Assembly (NCBI GenBank): GCA_016716765.1
Contig: JADJVA010000025.1
Span: forward strand, 558,001-622,000
Origin: Bdellovibrionales bacterium
GTDB lineage: Bacteria > Bdellovibrionota > Bdellovibrionia > Bdellovibrionales > UBA1609
Reading direction: 5' to 3'
DNA length: 64,000 bases
Positions 1 to 8,058 of this stretch are shown here, in pieces. Position 1 is the stretch's first letter. Each line of letters begins with the position of its first letter. The position numbers and the translations under genes are program-made. A model generated the notes under the pieces. The model ran no database searches and was not told the origin of the DNA. It saw only the letters and a list, made by a program, of their open reading frames with translations.

Positions 1-1105
1 ATTGGCGTTCTTCTGAAGAGGAAGCAGTTCTGATTTCAAAATACACTCTCCCTATCTCCCGACCCTCTGTTGTCTCGACCTGCACGCGCCAATTGCCAGG
101 CTCATAATTTGCTTTTGTACCAAAGCCCCGAAAGCCTTCTTCTCGACCTCCGCTGACCCTCAAAGGGACTTTGTCCTGGCTCTCCCAGCCTCGGAGTGGA
201 TCCTTTTTTAACCAATGGAGGCGAATTTCATCTTTGAATTTCGCTGGAGAATAGAGTCGAAAATAGCAGAAAATCTTGTCTCCAGGGGAGGCCATGAAGA
301 CTTGGTCTCCATTTTGCCAGAATTTCCACCACGGTTTCTGATGGAGCAACTCATATCTGCCGTCTGGGGTTCGCTGAACCTGATGATAAATCCCCATGTA
401 TTTTATAGAAAGGGGAACTGGAGGAACCAATTGAAGCCAGTAAGCGATCGCAAAGACGGCCAGTATTGCAGTTGAGGGGAGAACAACGACCTTTTCAATT
501 TTTACGGCAATATCCTTTTGCTTCCGAAGGTAGACCACGATCAGTCCGATGGATCCCAATGTCAAAATCCAGGAAATAAGAAAGGTGGTGAGGCCAACAA
601 AACCAAGAACAATTGGAACCACATACAAAAGGTAAGAGAGCAGGCACAAGGCAAAGAGCGCCCACTTAAATGGGATTTCCAGCTCCTTGAATCTTTTCAA
701 TTCATTTGCAACGAGAAGTCCAATCAACACAAGGAGAAACCCAAACGATACAAAAATGGAACTGCTTTTGAAGTAAAACACGGTAAAGCCGCTCAGCAGG
801 CTTCCAAACATGAAATGAAAAGCCTCCAGGTTGTAGTCCCAAGCCTTTCGCAGGTAAGGAGGCCAGGCCTGGGAGGGTTCCCATCGACGAGTATAGAGAA
901 CGAGGAAACCGAGTATGATTGCTATGAAAAGACCCTGTTGGGCAATATTCAGCCAATCATCGATGCGTTGAAGAGTGATGATATCAAAGATAAATCCCGC
1001 AAAAAAAAATTCTGCAGCCAAGAACTTTTCATTTCTTAGCCAGAATTTATGCACAGAAGGAGGAACAGCAAGTTTGGGTTGTTTCAAAGTTGAGGTGTTA
1101 ACCAC
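1..1105 (-). CDS. DUF2914-domain membrane protein (3' end beyond window)
   Basis: This reading frame stays open on the minus strand from a GTG at 1105 to the left edge, giving about 368 visible residues, so the C-terminus is missing. The N-terminal half shows several hydrophobic stretches that look like membrane helices. The C-terminal part is a soluble domain with segments such as GDKIFCYFRLYSP and GNWRVQVETTEGREIGRVYF, which match my memory of the DUF2914 family pattern of a Trp-Arg-Val strand followed by a G-R-x-x-F strand. DUF2914 has no firmly assigned function; it is usually fused to membrane segments. The first in-frame ATG lies far inside the hydrophobic region, so a GTG start is preferred although no good ribosome site precedes it. 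Plus-strand open frames over this region are antisense shadows. Confidence 0.72.
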   Translation of the reverse strand, partial: MVNTSTLKQPKLAVPPSVHKFWLRNEKFLAAEFFFAGFIFDIITLQRIDDWLNIAQQGLFIAIILGFLVLYTRRWEPSQAWPPYLRKAWDYNLEAFHFMFGSLLSGFTVFYFKSSSIFVSFGFLLVLIGLLVANELKRFKELEIPFKWALFALCLLSYLLYVVPIVLGFVGLTTFLISWILTLGSIGLIVVYLRKQKDIAVKIEKVVVLPSTAILAVFAIAYWLQLVPPVPLSIKYMGIYHQVQRTPDGRYELLHQKPWWKFWQNGDQVFMASPGDKIFCYFRLYSPAKFKDEIRLHWLKKDPLRGWESQDKVPLRVSGGREEGFRGFGTKANYEPGNWRVQVETTEGREIGRVYFEIRTASSSEERQ

Positions 1106-1173
1106 GATTTTTTTGACCCTAGTTTGACTTTGGCGCTAGACTCAAATCAAAAAAAATTAATTTAGTCTCGGCC

Positions 1174-1359
1174 TTACCATTTGATTATGCCACGTCCGCG
1201 CAAACGGGAGTAGGCCAGAATGGTGCCACAGATAAGTAAAGTCATCGCAGAAACTTTGCCGGTTGCGGTCTGAACCTCTGTGGCCTTCAAAATAAAAAAG
1301 GCGAAGCCAATACAAAGATACGGCTTTATCTCATAAAATAATTTCTCTACAACTTCCAT
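1174..1359 (-). CDS. small two-helix membrane protein, unknown
   Basis: A 61-residue protein with two hydrophobic stretches (PYLCIGFAFFIL and SAMTLLICGTILAY) joined by a short polar loop and ending in a basic tail (SRLRGRGIIKW), as in small inner-membrane proteins. The ATG at 1359 is preferred over one nine codons upstream because a GGGGGG run lies about five bases before it. I do not recognise a family. It lies alone, 68 bases upstream of the DUF2914 gene on the same strand, so the two could be co-transcribed. It could be a chance frame, but the good ribosome site and membrane topology favour a real gene. Confidence 0.5.
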   Translation of the reverse strand: MEVVEKLFYEIKPYLCIGFAFFILKATEVQTATGKVSAMTLLICGTILAYSRLRGRGIIKW

Positions 1360-1679
1360 ATCGTACCCCCCAGAAAAATGTTTCAAAAGGCGTCGTTTCT
1401 ACAACAGCCTCTGATTGATATAACTCAGTTTAATTAAATTTCTAGATTCATTCCATAATATTTTGAAATTATTAGTGATTTTTGAATTTCCCTGAATATC
1501 TCATAGTCAGATGAACAGATCATCAACGGTCAAAGCCGGCTATATTGGAGTTGGAGGTCGGCTGGTCAAATTTTTAGTGTCTCAGAATAGGAGGTCTTCT
1601 CATAGATTAATGGCCTCAATTGTACTTGGCGAAAGCCATTTGTCTTGTCTGTTCGGAAAAGTAAGATTATCTATCGCTG
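1360..1679. other. intergenic gap, no gene recognised
   Basis: AT-rich spacer between two divergent genes. Short frames exist on both strands but none has a convincing ribosome site or family resemblance. It presumably holds both promoters; I could not pick out a clear -35/-10 pair. Confidence 0.5.
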
Positions 1680-2405
1680 ATGTCCTCAACAAAAAAAAGG
1701 CTGCAAAGAATAGGTTCTCTTGACTGCGTGTACCTTCCCGGAGAAGAGGCTGGCCCTTTGGTCGTATTTTTTCACGGCTATGGTGCGGATTGTTGGGATT
1801 TGATCTCAATCAGTGAATCTCTTGATCTGCCTGGTGCAACTTGGGTTTTCCCGAACGGAATTATTGAAGTTCCTATTGGTCCTGGATGGATGGGGCGAGC
1901 TTGGACCGAAATAGATACGGAGGCATTCAATCTCGCTCTTGCTTCCGGGGTTCCTCGTGACCTTAGCTCCGTGCGCTTAACAGGAATGGATCGGGCGCTT
2001 GATGCGAGCCTCGGTTTTTTTAAATCTCTCGGGGTTGAAGATCATTCCCATCTGATCGTGGGAGGGTTTAGTCAGGGAGCGATGCTGACGATCGAGACCA
2101 TACTGTCTTCATCTTTGCCGGTTTCGGCGGCAGTCATATTGTCCGGTACTTTGACAGATGAAGAGAATTGGCGTCAAAAGGCCGCTCACCGGCAACCCGT
2201 TCAATTTTTTCAATCCCACGGTACTCAAGATTCGGTCTTGGGATTTGCGGGTGCTCAGAAGCTCGAGCAGCTATTGCGAAAAGCTAATTGGAAGGGGCAT
2301 CTGCGTAGCTTCAAGGGAGGACATGAGATTCCCCCTGTGGTAGTCAATGACCTTCAAGCCTTTTTACTCGCCAGAATTAAGGACAGCGGTAAGCTTGGCC
2401 AGTGA
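1680..2405 (+). CDS. phospholipase/carboxylesterase family hydrolase
   Basis: A 241-residue serine hydrolase of the alpha/beta-hydrolase phospholipase/carboxylesterase type (Abhydrolase_2), acting on ester or thioester bonds in the cytoplasm; there is no signal peptide. The catalytic triad is visible: Ser131 in GGFSQGAM, Asp184 in HGTQDSVLG and His215 in GGHEIPP, with the oxyanion FFHGYGA segment at residues 30-36. Length is normal for the family (about 220-240). The ATG at 1680 has only a weak ribosome site. The last 29 bases overlap the 3' end of the convergent lipoprotein gene. Substrate cannot be inferred. Confidence 0.85.
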   Translation: MSSTKKRLQRIGSLDCVYLPGEEAGPLVVFFHGYGADCWDLISISESLDLPGATWVFPNGIIEVPIGPGWMGRAWTEIDTEAFNLALASGVPRDLSSVRLTGMDRALDASLGFFKSLGVEDHSHLIVGGFSQGAMLTIETILSSSLPVSAAVILSGTLTDEENWRQKAAHRQPVQFFQSHGTQDSVLGFAGAQKLEQLLRKANWKGHLRSFKGGHEIPPVVVNDLQAFLLARIKDSGKLGQ

Positions 2406-2709
2406 CGGATGTGCCGCTAGCGGAGTATTGCTCAACCACCAAATAATTAGCCCCCTTGTTGGCAGCCTCCTGTTTCATGTTATCGAGCACCATTTCAGGA
2501 GTTGCTTTTACGGAGAGACTATTTCCAGTGACTTTTCCAATCAACGTGCAATCGGCGGGCACTGTTCTTGACGTCTTTACTTCAGATTTTTCAGGGAGAA
2601 CAGATTGACTGGAACATCCTATGCCTATCAGGGATAGGGATAGGAAACCAAGGTTTGTGATCGTGCCGACCAGAGTGAAAAAAGGGGATTTTCGTCTTTT
2701 TTCTATCAT
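2377..2709 (-). CDS. small lipoprotein, DUF4156-like
   Basis: A 110-residue protein with a basic N-terminus, a hydrophobic stretch (residues about 12-30) and a cysteine after LSLIGIG, so a probable lipoprotein; the lipobox is imperfect because position -3 is Gly. The mature part (CTLIGKV, then ANYLVVEQY, then a Tyr-Arg-Cys ending) resembles the DUF4156 family of small enterobacterial-type lipoproteins whose role is unknown. It is convergent with the carboxylesterase gene and overlaps its 3' end. The family call is from memory of motif shape only. Confidence 0.6.
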   Translation of the reverse strand: MIEKRRKSPFFTLVGTITNLGFLSLSLIGIGCSSQSVLPEKSEVKTSRTVPADCTLIGKVTGNSLSVKATPEMVLDNMKQEAANKGANYLVVEQYSASGTSVTGQAYRCP

Positions 2710-2882
2710 TGTAATATTACCCGGTTGGATTTATTTCCGTTATTATGATTTGGATTGTCCTCAAGTTCAACCCCGTTTCATCCAACTCGCTGAGCCCTAT
2801 GTGGAGTTACTCCAGGACCCTATATCTAGGCCCATATTTCTGGGTCCTTATTTCTAGGCCCACCTATGCGGTTGTTGACTCG

Positions 2883-3407
2883 ATGAGTCCTTGGTTCTAT
2901 GAAGATAGAATGAAGAGTGAAATTAAGCCGATACTGGATTTTGAGTCGCCGCTAGAATTGGAGTCGCCGCCCTGGGATTTGTGGGGGTTGTTTTTATCTA
3001 CTCTCTGTCTTGTGCACTGTTTGTTGACCCCTGTTATTGTTTTAATTTTACCAAGTTTAGTTCCGAACTGGCTGAGAGCAGAAGGTCACAGCCATAATTG
3101 GTTCTTTTTCGGCTTGGTTTTTATCGCGGGCCTTTCTGTAGCGGCCAGCTTTCGGCGACACCGTCGTTGGAATGCTTCGGCTTGGCTTGTCTGTGGCCTC
3201 ATAATTGTAGGTATTGCCACATTTGTTTTGGATGGCAACTGGGAGTATGGCATGAGCCTCGTGGGGAGTTTGGCTCTGTTGCGGGGTCACTACCTGAATA
3301 GAAAATACTGCAAGCTTTGTGAAAAACTGCCGGTAAAGCCAGTCTGTTGCTCCGATACAGTCCCAAATTTGCCCCCAACCAAAGAGCAAATTTTAGACAA
3401 AATCTAA
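2883..3407 (+). CDS. MerC-domain membrane protein
   Basis: A protein of about 174 residues with a soluble N-terminal tail, then hydrophobic helices. The first helix carries CLVHCLLTPVIVLILPSL, the paired-Cys motif of MerC-family proteins, which in mercury resistance operons bind and import Hg(II). No merR, merA or merT lies nearby, so a mercury role is not supported by context; many bacteria carry solitary MerC-domain proteins. The C-terminus has further cysteines (KYCKLCEKLP and VCCSD) that could bind metal. The start is uncertain: ATG at 2883 or 2910 both fit; the frame extends upstream to 2745 but that extension looks non-coding. Confidence 0.75.
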   Translation: MSPWFYEDRMKSEIKPILDFESPLELESPPWDLWGLFLSTLCLVHCLLTPVIVLILPSLVPNWLRAEGHSHNWFFFGLVFIAGLSVAASFRRHRRWNASAWLVCGLIIVGIATFVLDGNWEYGMSLVGSLALLRGHYLNRKYCKLCEKLPVKPVCCSDTVPNLPPTKEQILDKI

Positions 3408-3445
3408 AATAGTTAGAGAGTTTTTCAAAAATCCAAGAAAAACAA

Positions 3446-4606
3446 CTAAGCATGAAAGCGGACTTTTACCTTCTTGCTGAGAGGCTTGGCCTGACAGGTG
3501 AGAATTTCTCTGTTTTTAATATTGTCTTCCGAAAGTATCCCGGGATCTTCTTGAATCACTCGTCCCTCCTCAAGAGTTGCCATGCAGGCCATGCAGGCAC
3601 CACTCATGCAGGAATAGGGCGGATTATGGCCCTCGTCCATGAGTGATTCAAGAATACTAAGATGAGGATGGGCGGAGATTTCAACTTCAGTTCCATCGAT
3701 AATTGCGACCAAGGTTTCGGGCTTCTCGCTGGGGTCGTTGAGGCTGTTTCCAATGATAAGTGATCCATCTCGTTGGATTCCTTCTTGTGGCTGAAGATCT
3801 TTGTCGGTCGGAATTGAGGATTTGGCAGCCGGGTTTGCAGAAAGGACTTCTGCTGGAGATCCAAAACTTTCAGAACAAATGCGATCAGGTGAGACACCAA
3901 GAGTGGTTAGTGCTTCACGGCACATACTCATAAACGGCTGAGGGCCGCAGAGGTAACAGACAACTGGATTTTTATCTCGTTTCAAAATTTCGCTATAAAT
4001 GTTTGATAGGGAGTTTGCATCTAGGCGTCCACTCAGGCCCTTCCATCCCGGTTGTGGTTGACTGAGAATATAGGAGGTTTTCAAGCGATCACCATATTTA
4101 GTTTCGAGGTTTATTAGTTCCTGCTCAAAAATAATGTCTTTCTGAGAACGATTAGAGTAAACGAGGCTCACTCGGCTCTGTGGCTTACTTGAGAGAACGT
4201 GCTTGAGAATCGATAGGAGAGGAGTGATTCCGCTGCCTGCCGCGATCAAAAGATAATGAGTCTTATCTTCTGCATATTGAAAAAATTGGCCGGTGGGAGG
4301 GGTGCACCAGAGTGTTTGTCCACTCTTAAGCTCATCCAAAAGAAACGTGCTCGCTTTTCCAGAAGGAACTTTCTTGACTGTGATTCGAAATTCTTTGTCA
4401 ACGGAGGGGTCCGTGCTGAGACTGTAACTTCGAAGAAGTTCCTGTCCTCCGACTTCAATAAATATAGAAGTGAACTGGCCCGGCTGATATTTGAATTTTT
4501 CCTTCAGCGTATCTGGAATAGAAAAAGTGATTGATTTCGCTTCAGGTGTTTCGTGTTTGATTTTCTCAACCCTTAAAGGGAAAGCAATCTTTTCCTTCAT
4601 TGACAT
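3446..4606 (-). CDS. ferredoxin-NADP(H) reductase-type oxidoreductase with C-terminal 2Fe-2S domain (PaaE-like)
   Basis: A 386-residue electron-transfer protein in three parts: an FAD-binding domain (RSYSLST motif), an NAD(P)H-binding domain (AAGSGITPLLSIL, then CGPQPFM), and a plant-type 2Fe-2S ferredoxin domain with cysteines at about 333, 338, 341 and 371. This is the layout of PaaE, the phenylacetyl-CoA oxygenase reductase, and related hydroxylase reductases that pass electrons from NAD(P)H to an oxygenase. No oxygenase lies nearby. About 80 residues between the NAD and ferredoxin domains form a longer, polar linker than usual. The ATG at 4606 has an AAAAGG site upstream. It lies 14 bases after dapF, so the two are probably co-transcribed, though no shared pathway is evident. 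Confidence 0.85.
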   Translation of the reverse strand: MSMKEKIAFPLRVEKIKHETPEAKSITFSIPDTLKEKFKYQPGQFTSIFIEVGGQELLRSYSLSTDPSVDKEFRITVKKVPSGKASTFLLDELKSGQTLWCTPPTGQFFQYAEDKTHYLLIAAGSGITPLLSILKHVLSSKPQSRVSLVYSNRSQKDIIFEQELINLETKYGDRLKTSYILSQPQPGWKGLSGRLDANSLSNIYSEILKRDKNPVVCYLCGPQPFMSMCREALTTLGVSPDRICSESFGSPAEVLSANPAAKSSIPTDKDLQPQEGIQRDGSLIIGNSLNDPSEKPETLVAIIDGTEVEISAHPHLSILESLMDEGHNPPYSCMSGACMACMATLEEGRVIQEDPGILSEDNIKNREILTCQAKPLSKKVKVRFHA

Positions 4607-4620
4607 AGATTTACCTTTTC

Positions 4621-5475
4621 TCAAAAGAAGTCTTTAGATAGTTTGATTTCAGCCAAAAATTTAACATCGCCTCGCAAGATTGGGCAAATATTTGTGAACT
4701 CCACTTCCAATTTTCCACCCGGCATGTTTACTTCGACAAACCGAATCTCAGGGTGTAGCTTCCGAAAGCTCCAGGCTGCGGCCACTGCTCCTGTTCCGCA
4801 GGCTTTGGTGAAGCCTTCTACTCCACGTTCAAAGGTGATGGCCTCGATAGAGGATGGAGACTGTGGACAAAAAAAAGTGACGTTTGTTCCTTGTTGTTTG
4901 AATTGATGATGTGATCGTATCAGAGATGCGAGGTTGCTGAGTGTCTCATTGGGTTTCACTCCTCTGCTCTCTTCAAAACAAATCACAGTATGAGGAACCC
5001 CCGTATTAACAGCGTCAAATTCAATTGTCTGCTGTTGAATTGTCAAAACTTGATTTGTCAGTTTCTCTGAAGGGCAAGGCATATTGACTTCGACTCTTCC
5101 ACCATCGAGAACTTTTGCTCTAATTGAGCCTGCCAAAGTTTTAAAAGTCATTTCTCTTTCCACACCGCCCCTTGAGTAGCAAAAGAGGGCCACACAGCGA
5201 GCCGCATTTCCACACATTTCGGCACTCGAACCATCCGCATTAAAAAAATCCCATTTAAAATCATCGGGCTCTGGAGAGTTTTCAACAAACAAGAGTCCAT
5301 CAGCAGAAAAACCATTTTGACTTAAGCAGAGTATTTGGGCGATCTTAGCTCGCGGTTGTTTATAAGCTTCAGATTCTTTCCAGAACTCAATGAGGTTCTT
5401 ATCCCGGAGATCCAATAGCAAAAATGTATTTCCTGTTCCGCTCATTTTAACAAAAATCAGATTTAAATCGGGCAT
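4621..5475 (-). CDS. dapF: diaminopimelate epimerase
   Basis: Converts LL- to meso-diaminopimelate for lysine and peptidoglycan synthesis in the cytoplasm. The two catalytic cysteines are visible, Cys88 in AEMCGNAARC and Cys225 in KACGTGAVAA, one in each half of the pseudo-symmetric fold, and the N-terminal MSGTGNTFLLLD matches the family's MHGLGNDF-type segment. At 284 residues the length is normal (about 275). The ATG at 5475 has an AGGA site 6 bases upstream; the frame also opens at 5529 without a ribosome site. It is first in a likely two-gene unit with the reductase. Confidence 0.93.
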   Translation of the reverse strand: MPDLNLIFVKMSGTGNTFLLLDLRDKNLIEFWKESEAYKQPRAKIAQILCLSQNGFSADGLLFVENSPEPDDFKWDFFNADGSSAEMCGNAARCVALFCYSRGGVEREMTFKTLAGSIRAKVLDGGRVEVNMPCPSEKLTNQVLTIQQQTIEFDAVNTGVPHTVICFEESRGVKPNETLSNLASLIRSHHQFKQQGTNVTFFCPQSPSSIEAITFERGVEGFTKACGTGAVAAAWSFRKLHPEIRFVEVNMPGGKLEVEFTNICPILRGDVKFLAEIKLSKDFF

Positions 5476-5773
5476 GGTTGGTCCTATCAGGGCAGTAGAA
5501 ACACCGCAAGAAAATTTAGAATTGCGCATTGGTTTTGATCGCGCATTTTGTCCTTTAGCGAAGTCAGAATATTGGCCTCCCTAAGTCTATGATTACTGGT
5601 GGCTTGTATCAATGATCTGACAGTCTGTCTGATATTTGGTCAGGGGAAGTGGACACCGGAAATGAGATGACATTCAATTGTGATCTGATTCTAATATGTT
5701 AGAGATACATTCAAGTTGGTCCGTTTCTTGTTCTATACAATTCCTGGAGGTTCCCTTGAGGTACCATCAAAGG
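5476..5773. other. intergenic gap
   Basis: Divergent region between dapF and a small exported protein. No gene or RNA recognised; it must hold the dapF promoter on the minus strand and one for the plus-strand genes. Confidence 0.4.
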
Positions 5774-6115
5774 ATGAAAGGCAAAATTCAGGCTGCCACT
5801 TTAATTTTTGGATTGATCTTTCCTTTGTCACTGTGGGCCGGAAGTCAACCTTCAGTTCAAGGTTCTTCTGAAGTCTTAGAGGAGGACTCATCGACATTGC
5901 CATCGGTCCTACCCGATGATCATCCTGATTCTTTCTTTCATCCCAGTCGGGATCCCAATATGAATGATGATGAGAATGATGTTTCTGAAGCGACAGGCTC
6001 GAGTCCAGTTTCCTCCATGTTCGAGCCGATCTCTGTTCTCAAGGAGCAGGTCGATATGCTTATTCAGAAAGATAGTGGTCCTCTGCGCCTTCCTACCTCG
6101 ACATTATCAAAATGA
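5774..6115 (+). CDS. small exported acidic protein, unknown
   Basis: A 113-residue protein starting with a signal peptide (MKGKIQAATLIFGLIFPLSL then WAG), followed by a low-complexity acidic and Ser/Pro-rich mature part (for example DDHPDSFFHP and MNDDENDVSEA). No domain recognised. The frame opens further upstream at 5696, but starting at 5774 places the signal peptide at the N-terminus. It lies about 130 bases before the repeat lipoprotein gene on the same strand. Confidence 0.5.
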   Translation: MKGKIQAATLIFGLIFPLSLWAGSQPSVQGSSEVLEEDSSTLPSVLPDDHPDSFFHPSRDPNMNDDENDVSEATGSSPVSSMFEPISVLKEQVDMLIQKDSGPLRLPTSTLSK

Positions 6116-6245
6116 GACGCCTGTCTCAATCAGTGACAGATGACGATTGTGTCGTCTGGAGGGACTTCTTAAATCGCTTTGGATGGCAGGGAAGTAACTG
6201 TTATTGGGACCCATAATTGCATTTGATACGGGAGAGGTGTTTTGT

Positions 6246-7412
6246 ATGGGAAAGCCCAGATTTCATAAAGTGCTTAAATTGTCGGGAGAGGACTTTCTTT
6301 TTAAGGCCATCCTTTTGGTGTTTGCACTTGCTTCTCTTGGGTGCAGCAAAACAGGCAAGGATTTTTCTCAGCAGAATGGTTCTAACACGCCCAACTCAGA
6401 CGGATCTGTCGCGACTATTATTTTTTCTAGCACTCAGGGTGGCGCTGGCCAGAGTTCATTCAATGCCTCATCTGTAATTTACGGGCGCGTTCAAAATAGT
6501 GGTCCTGGTGCGAGTTCGTGTTTGGAAAAATTTGGGTCAAATGATGGTTTCTGTCAGACGCCCACAAACTACACGAATATGCCTAACTCCGAATGGCAGT
6601 ATGATAGCGGATCGTCTGAGTGGAAAGCCACTTTGTCCGCTCAGTTCTTTACTGAAGGGACTTATAAAGCATATTGGAAAAATGCAGGCTCTAATAAATC
6701 TGTTTATGTCTCCATACAAATTTTGGAGCCAGGTAAGCCGCAAATGTTAGCGGTAGAGTATCCCTACAATAAGCCTGAAACGAGCTACAATGAGTTTGAG
6801 GCGATTTACTTTCAAGCGGCGAACGCTCCTCAGACGGGGTCGCAATCTTGTACGGAGGAAGTCGGAGTCGGCGATGGGACCTGTTTACAAGGTGGAAACT
6901 GGGTCAATATGCCAGGAAATGGTTGGAAATATTCAACCACCCTTCAACGCTGGGAGGCTCTCGTTAAATCTGGCGATGCGCCTATTGGAGCCTATCGATT
7001 TTTCTGGAAAAATTCGACAACGGGGGCCGTGAGTTCACCAATGGTTTTGACGGTATCGGCTGACACAGGACCAACCGTGGTATTCTCTGCCACCGCCTTC
7101 GGCCCTCCGACTGCGTCCTTTAAAACAACAGATACTTTTTATGCATACTTCATCAATGGTGATCCAATTAGTTCTTTGGGCTGCTTGGAGAATTTAGCAA
7201 GTAATGCTGGACTCTGTAACACGGACAGTAACTTCGTCGCTTTGCCGAATAGCGACTGGAGTTTTAGTGTGGCTAATCAAAGGTGGGAAGCTAAGTTCGG
7301 CCCTAATGGGACAACGCAGTTGTCGACTGAAACTGTCGATCTTAAAGTGTTCGGAAAGAACGGCAGCACCGGAAAGAAAAGTCAGCCGACTTCGCTCAAG
7401 TTAATAAAATAG
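6246..7412 (+). CDS. lipoprotein with three internal Cys/Trp repeats
   Basis: A 388-residue protein with a hydrophobic N-terminal signal ending in LASLGC, so probably a lipoprotein (lipobox imperfect). The mature part contains three tandem units of about 95-110 residues. Each has a first Cys, a second Cys about 12-14 residues later inside a GxC motif (NDGFC, GDGTC, NAGLC), then a M/LPxxxW motif (MPNSEW, MPGNGW, LPNSDW), a second Trp (EWKA, RWEA, RWEA) and a strand ending near a KN pair. The two Cys of a unit probably form a disulphide. The ATG at 6246 has a GGGAGAGG site upstream. No known domain recognised; a surface adhesion or structural role is a guess. Repeat A follows 14 bases after the stop. 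Confidence 0.72.
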   Translation: MGKPRFHKVLKLSGEDFLFKAILLVFALASLGCSKTGKDFSQQNGSNTPNSDGSVATIIFSSTQGGAGQSSFNASSVIYGRVQNSGPGASSCLEKFGSNDGFCQTPTNYTNMPNSEWQYDSGSSEWKATLSAQFFTEGTYKAYWKNAGSNKSVYVSIQILEPGKPQMLAVEYPYNKPETSYNEFEAIYFQAANAPQTGSQSCTEEVGVGDGTCLQGGNWVNMPGNGWKYSTTLQRWEALVKSGDAPIGAYRFFWKNSTTGAVSSPMVLTVSADTGPTVVFSATAFGPPTASFKTTDTFYAYFINGDPISSLGCLENLASNAGLCNTDSNFVALPNSDWSFSVANQRWEAKFGPNGTTQLSTETVDLKVFGKNGSTGKKSQPTSLKLIK

Positions 7413-7425
7413 TAATCATATTATG

Positions 7426-7650
7426 AACTGGCCCACTTGATTGTTGTTCCAAACTCCAAGGGAGCTGGCTGAAGTAGATCTCAGGAGTCCAGGATCTTCA
7501 AACATGCGTCCGGCAGCAGCGCTCACGTTGTGAGCACTGCACCAAGCCGAACTCGATCCTGAACCCCTGAGATCTGCTTCAGCCAGCTCCCTGTGTCTCT
7601 TGGACACAACAGAATCACCGAAGGCTTGCGGGCCAGCCGCTGCATTAAAA
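7426..7650 (-). repeat. intergenic hairpin repeat, copy A (core on minus strand)
   Basis: One of six copies (A-F). Read on the minus strand it has a left end TTTTAATGCAGCGG, arms such as GGCTGAAGCAGATCTCAGG pairing with CCTGAGATCTACTTCAGCC, the invariant core containing GAGTTCGGCTTGGTGCAG and GCTGCTGCCGGACGCATG, and a right end closing with CCAGTT. It begins 14 bases after the lipoprotein stop codon and, with copy B, forms a head-to-head pair around a 190-base unique spacer. Confidence 0.92.
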
Positions 7651-7840
7651 TCGAGATCCTTCTTCTCGAAGCTTTCACTGTCATTTGTCATGGACGACAG
7701 ATTATTGATTTTTGCATGAATCGAATGCCGGCCAAGGGGAGGTCAATCGCCTCATCCGCAAAACCTTGTGTACAACGAAAGATTCCAGAATCCTTAAAAA
7801 TCATATGTCATGATCGCCATCCGAAGTTGGAATCCTTGGT
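7651..7840. other. unique spacer between inverted repeats A and B
   Basis: About 190 bases framed by copies A and B in opposite orientation. No gene, ribosome site or family similarity seen. Long open frames crossing this region come from the repeats themselves and are not considered genes. Confidence 0.6.
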
Positions 7841-8051
7841 TGGCCCACAAGCCTTCGGTGATTCTGTTGTGTCCAAGAGACACAGGGAGCTGGCTGAAGT
7901 AGATCTCAGGGGTTCAGGATCGAGTTCGGCTTGGTGCAGTGCTCACAACGTGAGCGCTGCTGCCGGACGCATGTTTGAAGATCCTGGACTCCTGAGATCT
8001 GGTTCAGCAGGCGCCCTTGGAGTTTGGAACAACAATCAAGTGGGCCAGTTT
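7841..8051 (+). repeat. intergenic hairpin repeat, copy B
   Basis: Same family, core on the plus strand and inverted relative to copy A. The right end GTGGGCCAGTTTA finishes 8 bases from the dnaE2 stop codon. The arms (GGCTGAAGTAGATCTCAGG with CCTGAGATCTGGTTCAGCA) pair with a few mismatches, more than in other copies. Unlike A, C, E and F, the left end starts at TGGCCCACAAGCC and lacks the outer TTTAAT-type segment. Confidence 0.92.
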
Positions 8052-8058
8052 ATGATTA

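Noticed and set aside
215..1039. Two plus-strand open frames near the left edge
   Set aside because: They are antisense to a continuous minus-strand frame with DUF2914-like sequence and membrane helices, and lack any family resemblance.
1511..1723. 70-codon plus-strand frame before the carboxylesterase
   Set aside because: No ribosome site, basic low-complexity composition, and it overlaps the carboxylesterase start in another frame.
2883..3407. Mercury resistance operon
   Set aside because: Only a MerC-like protein is present; merR, merT, merP and merA are absent nearby.
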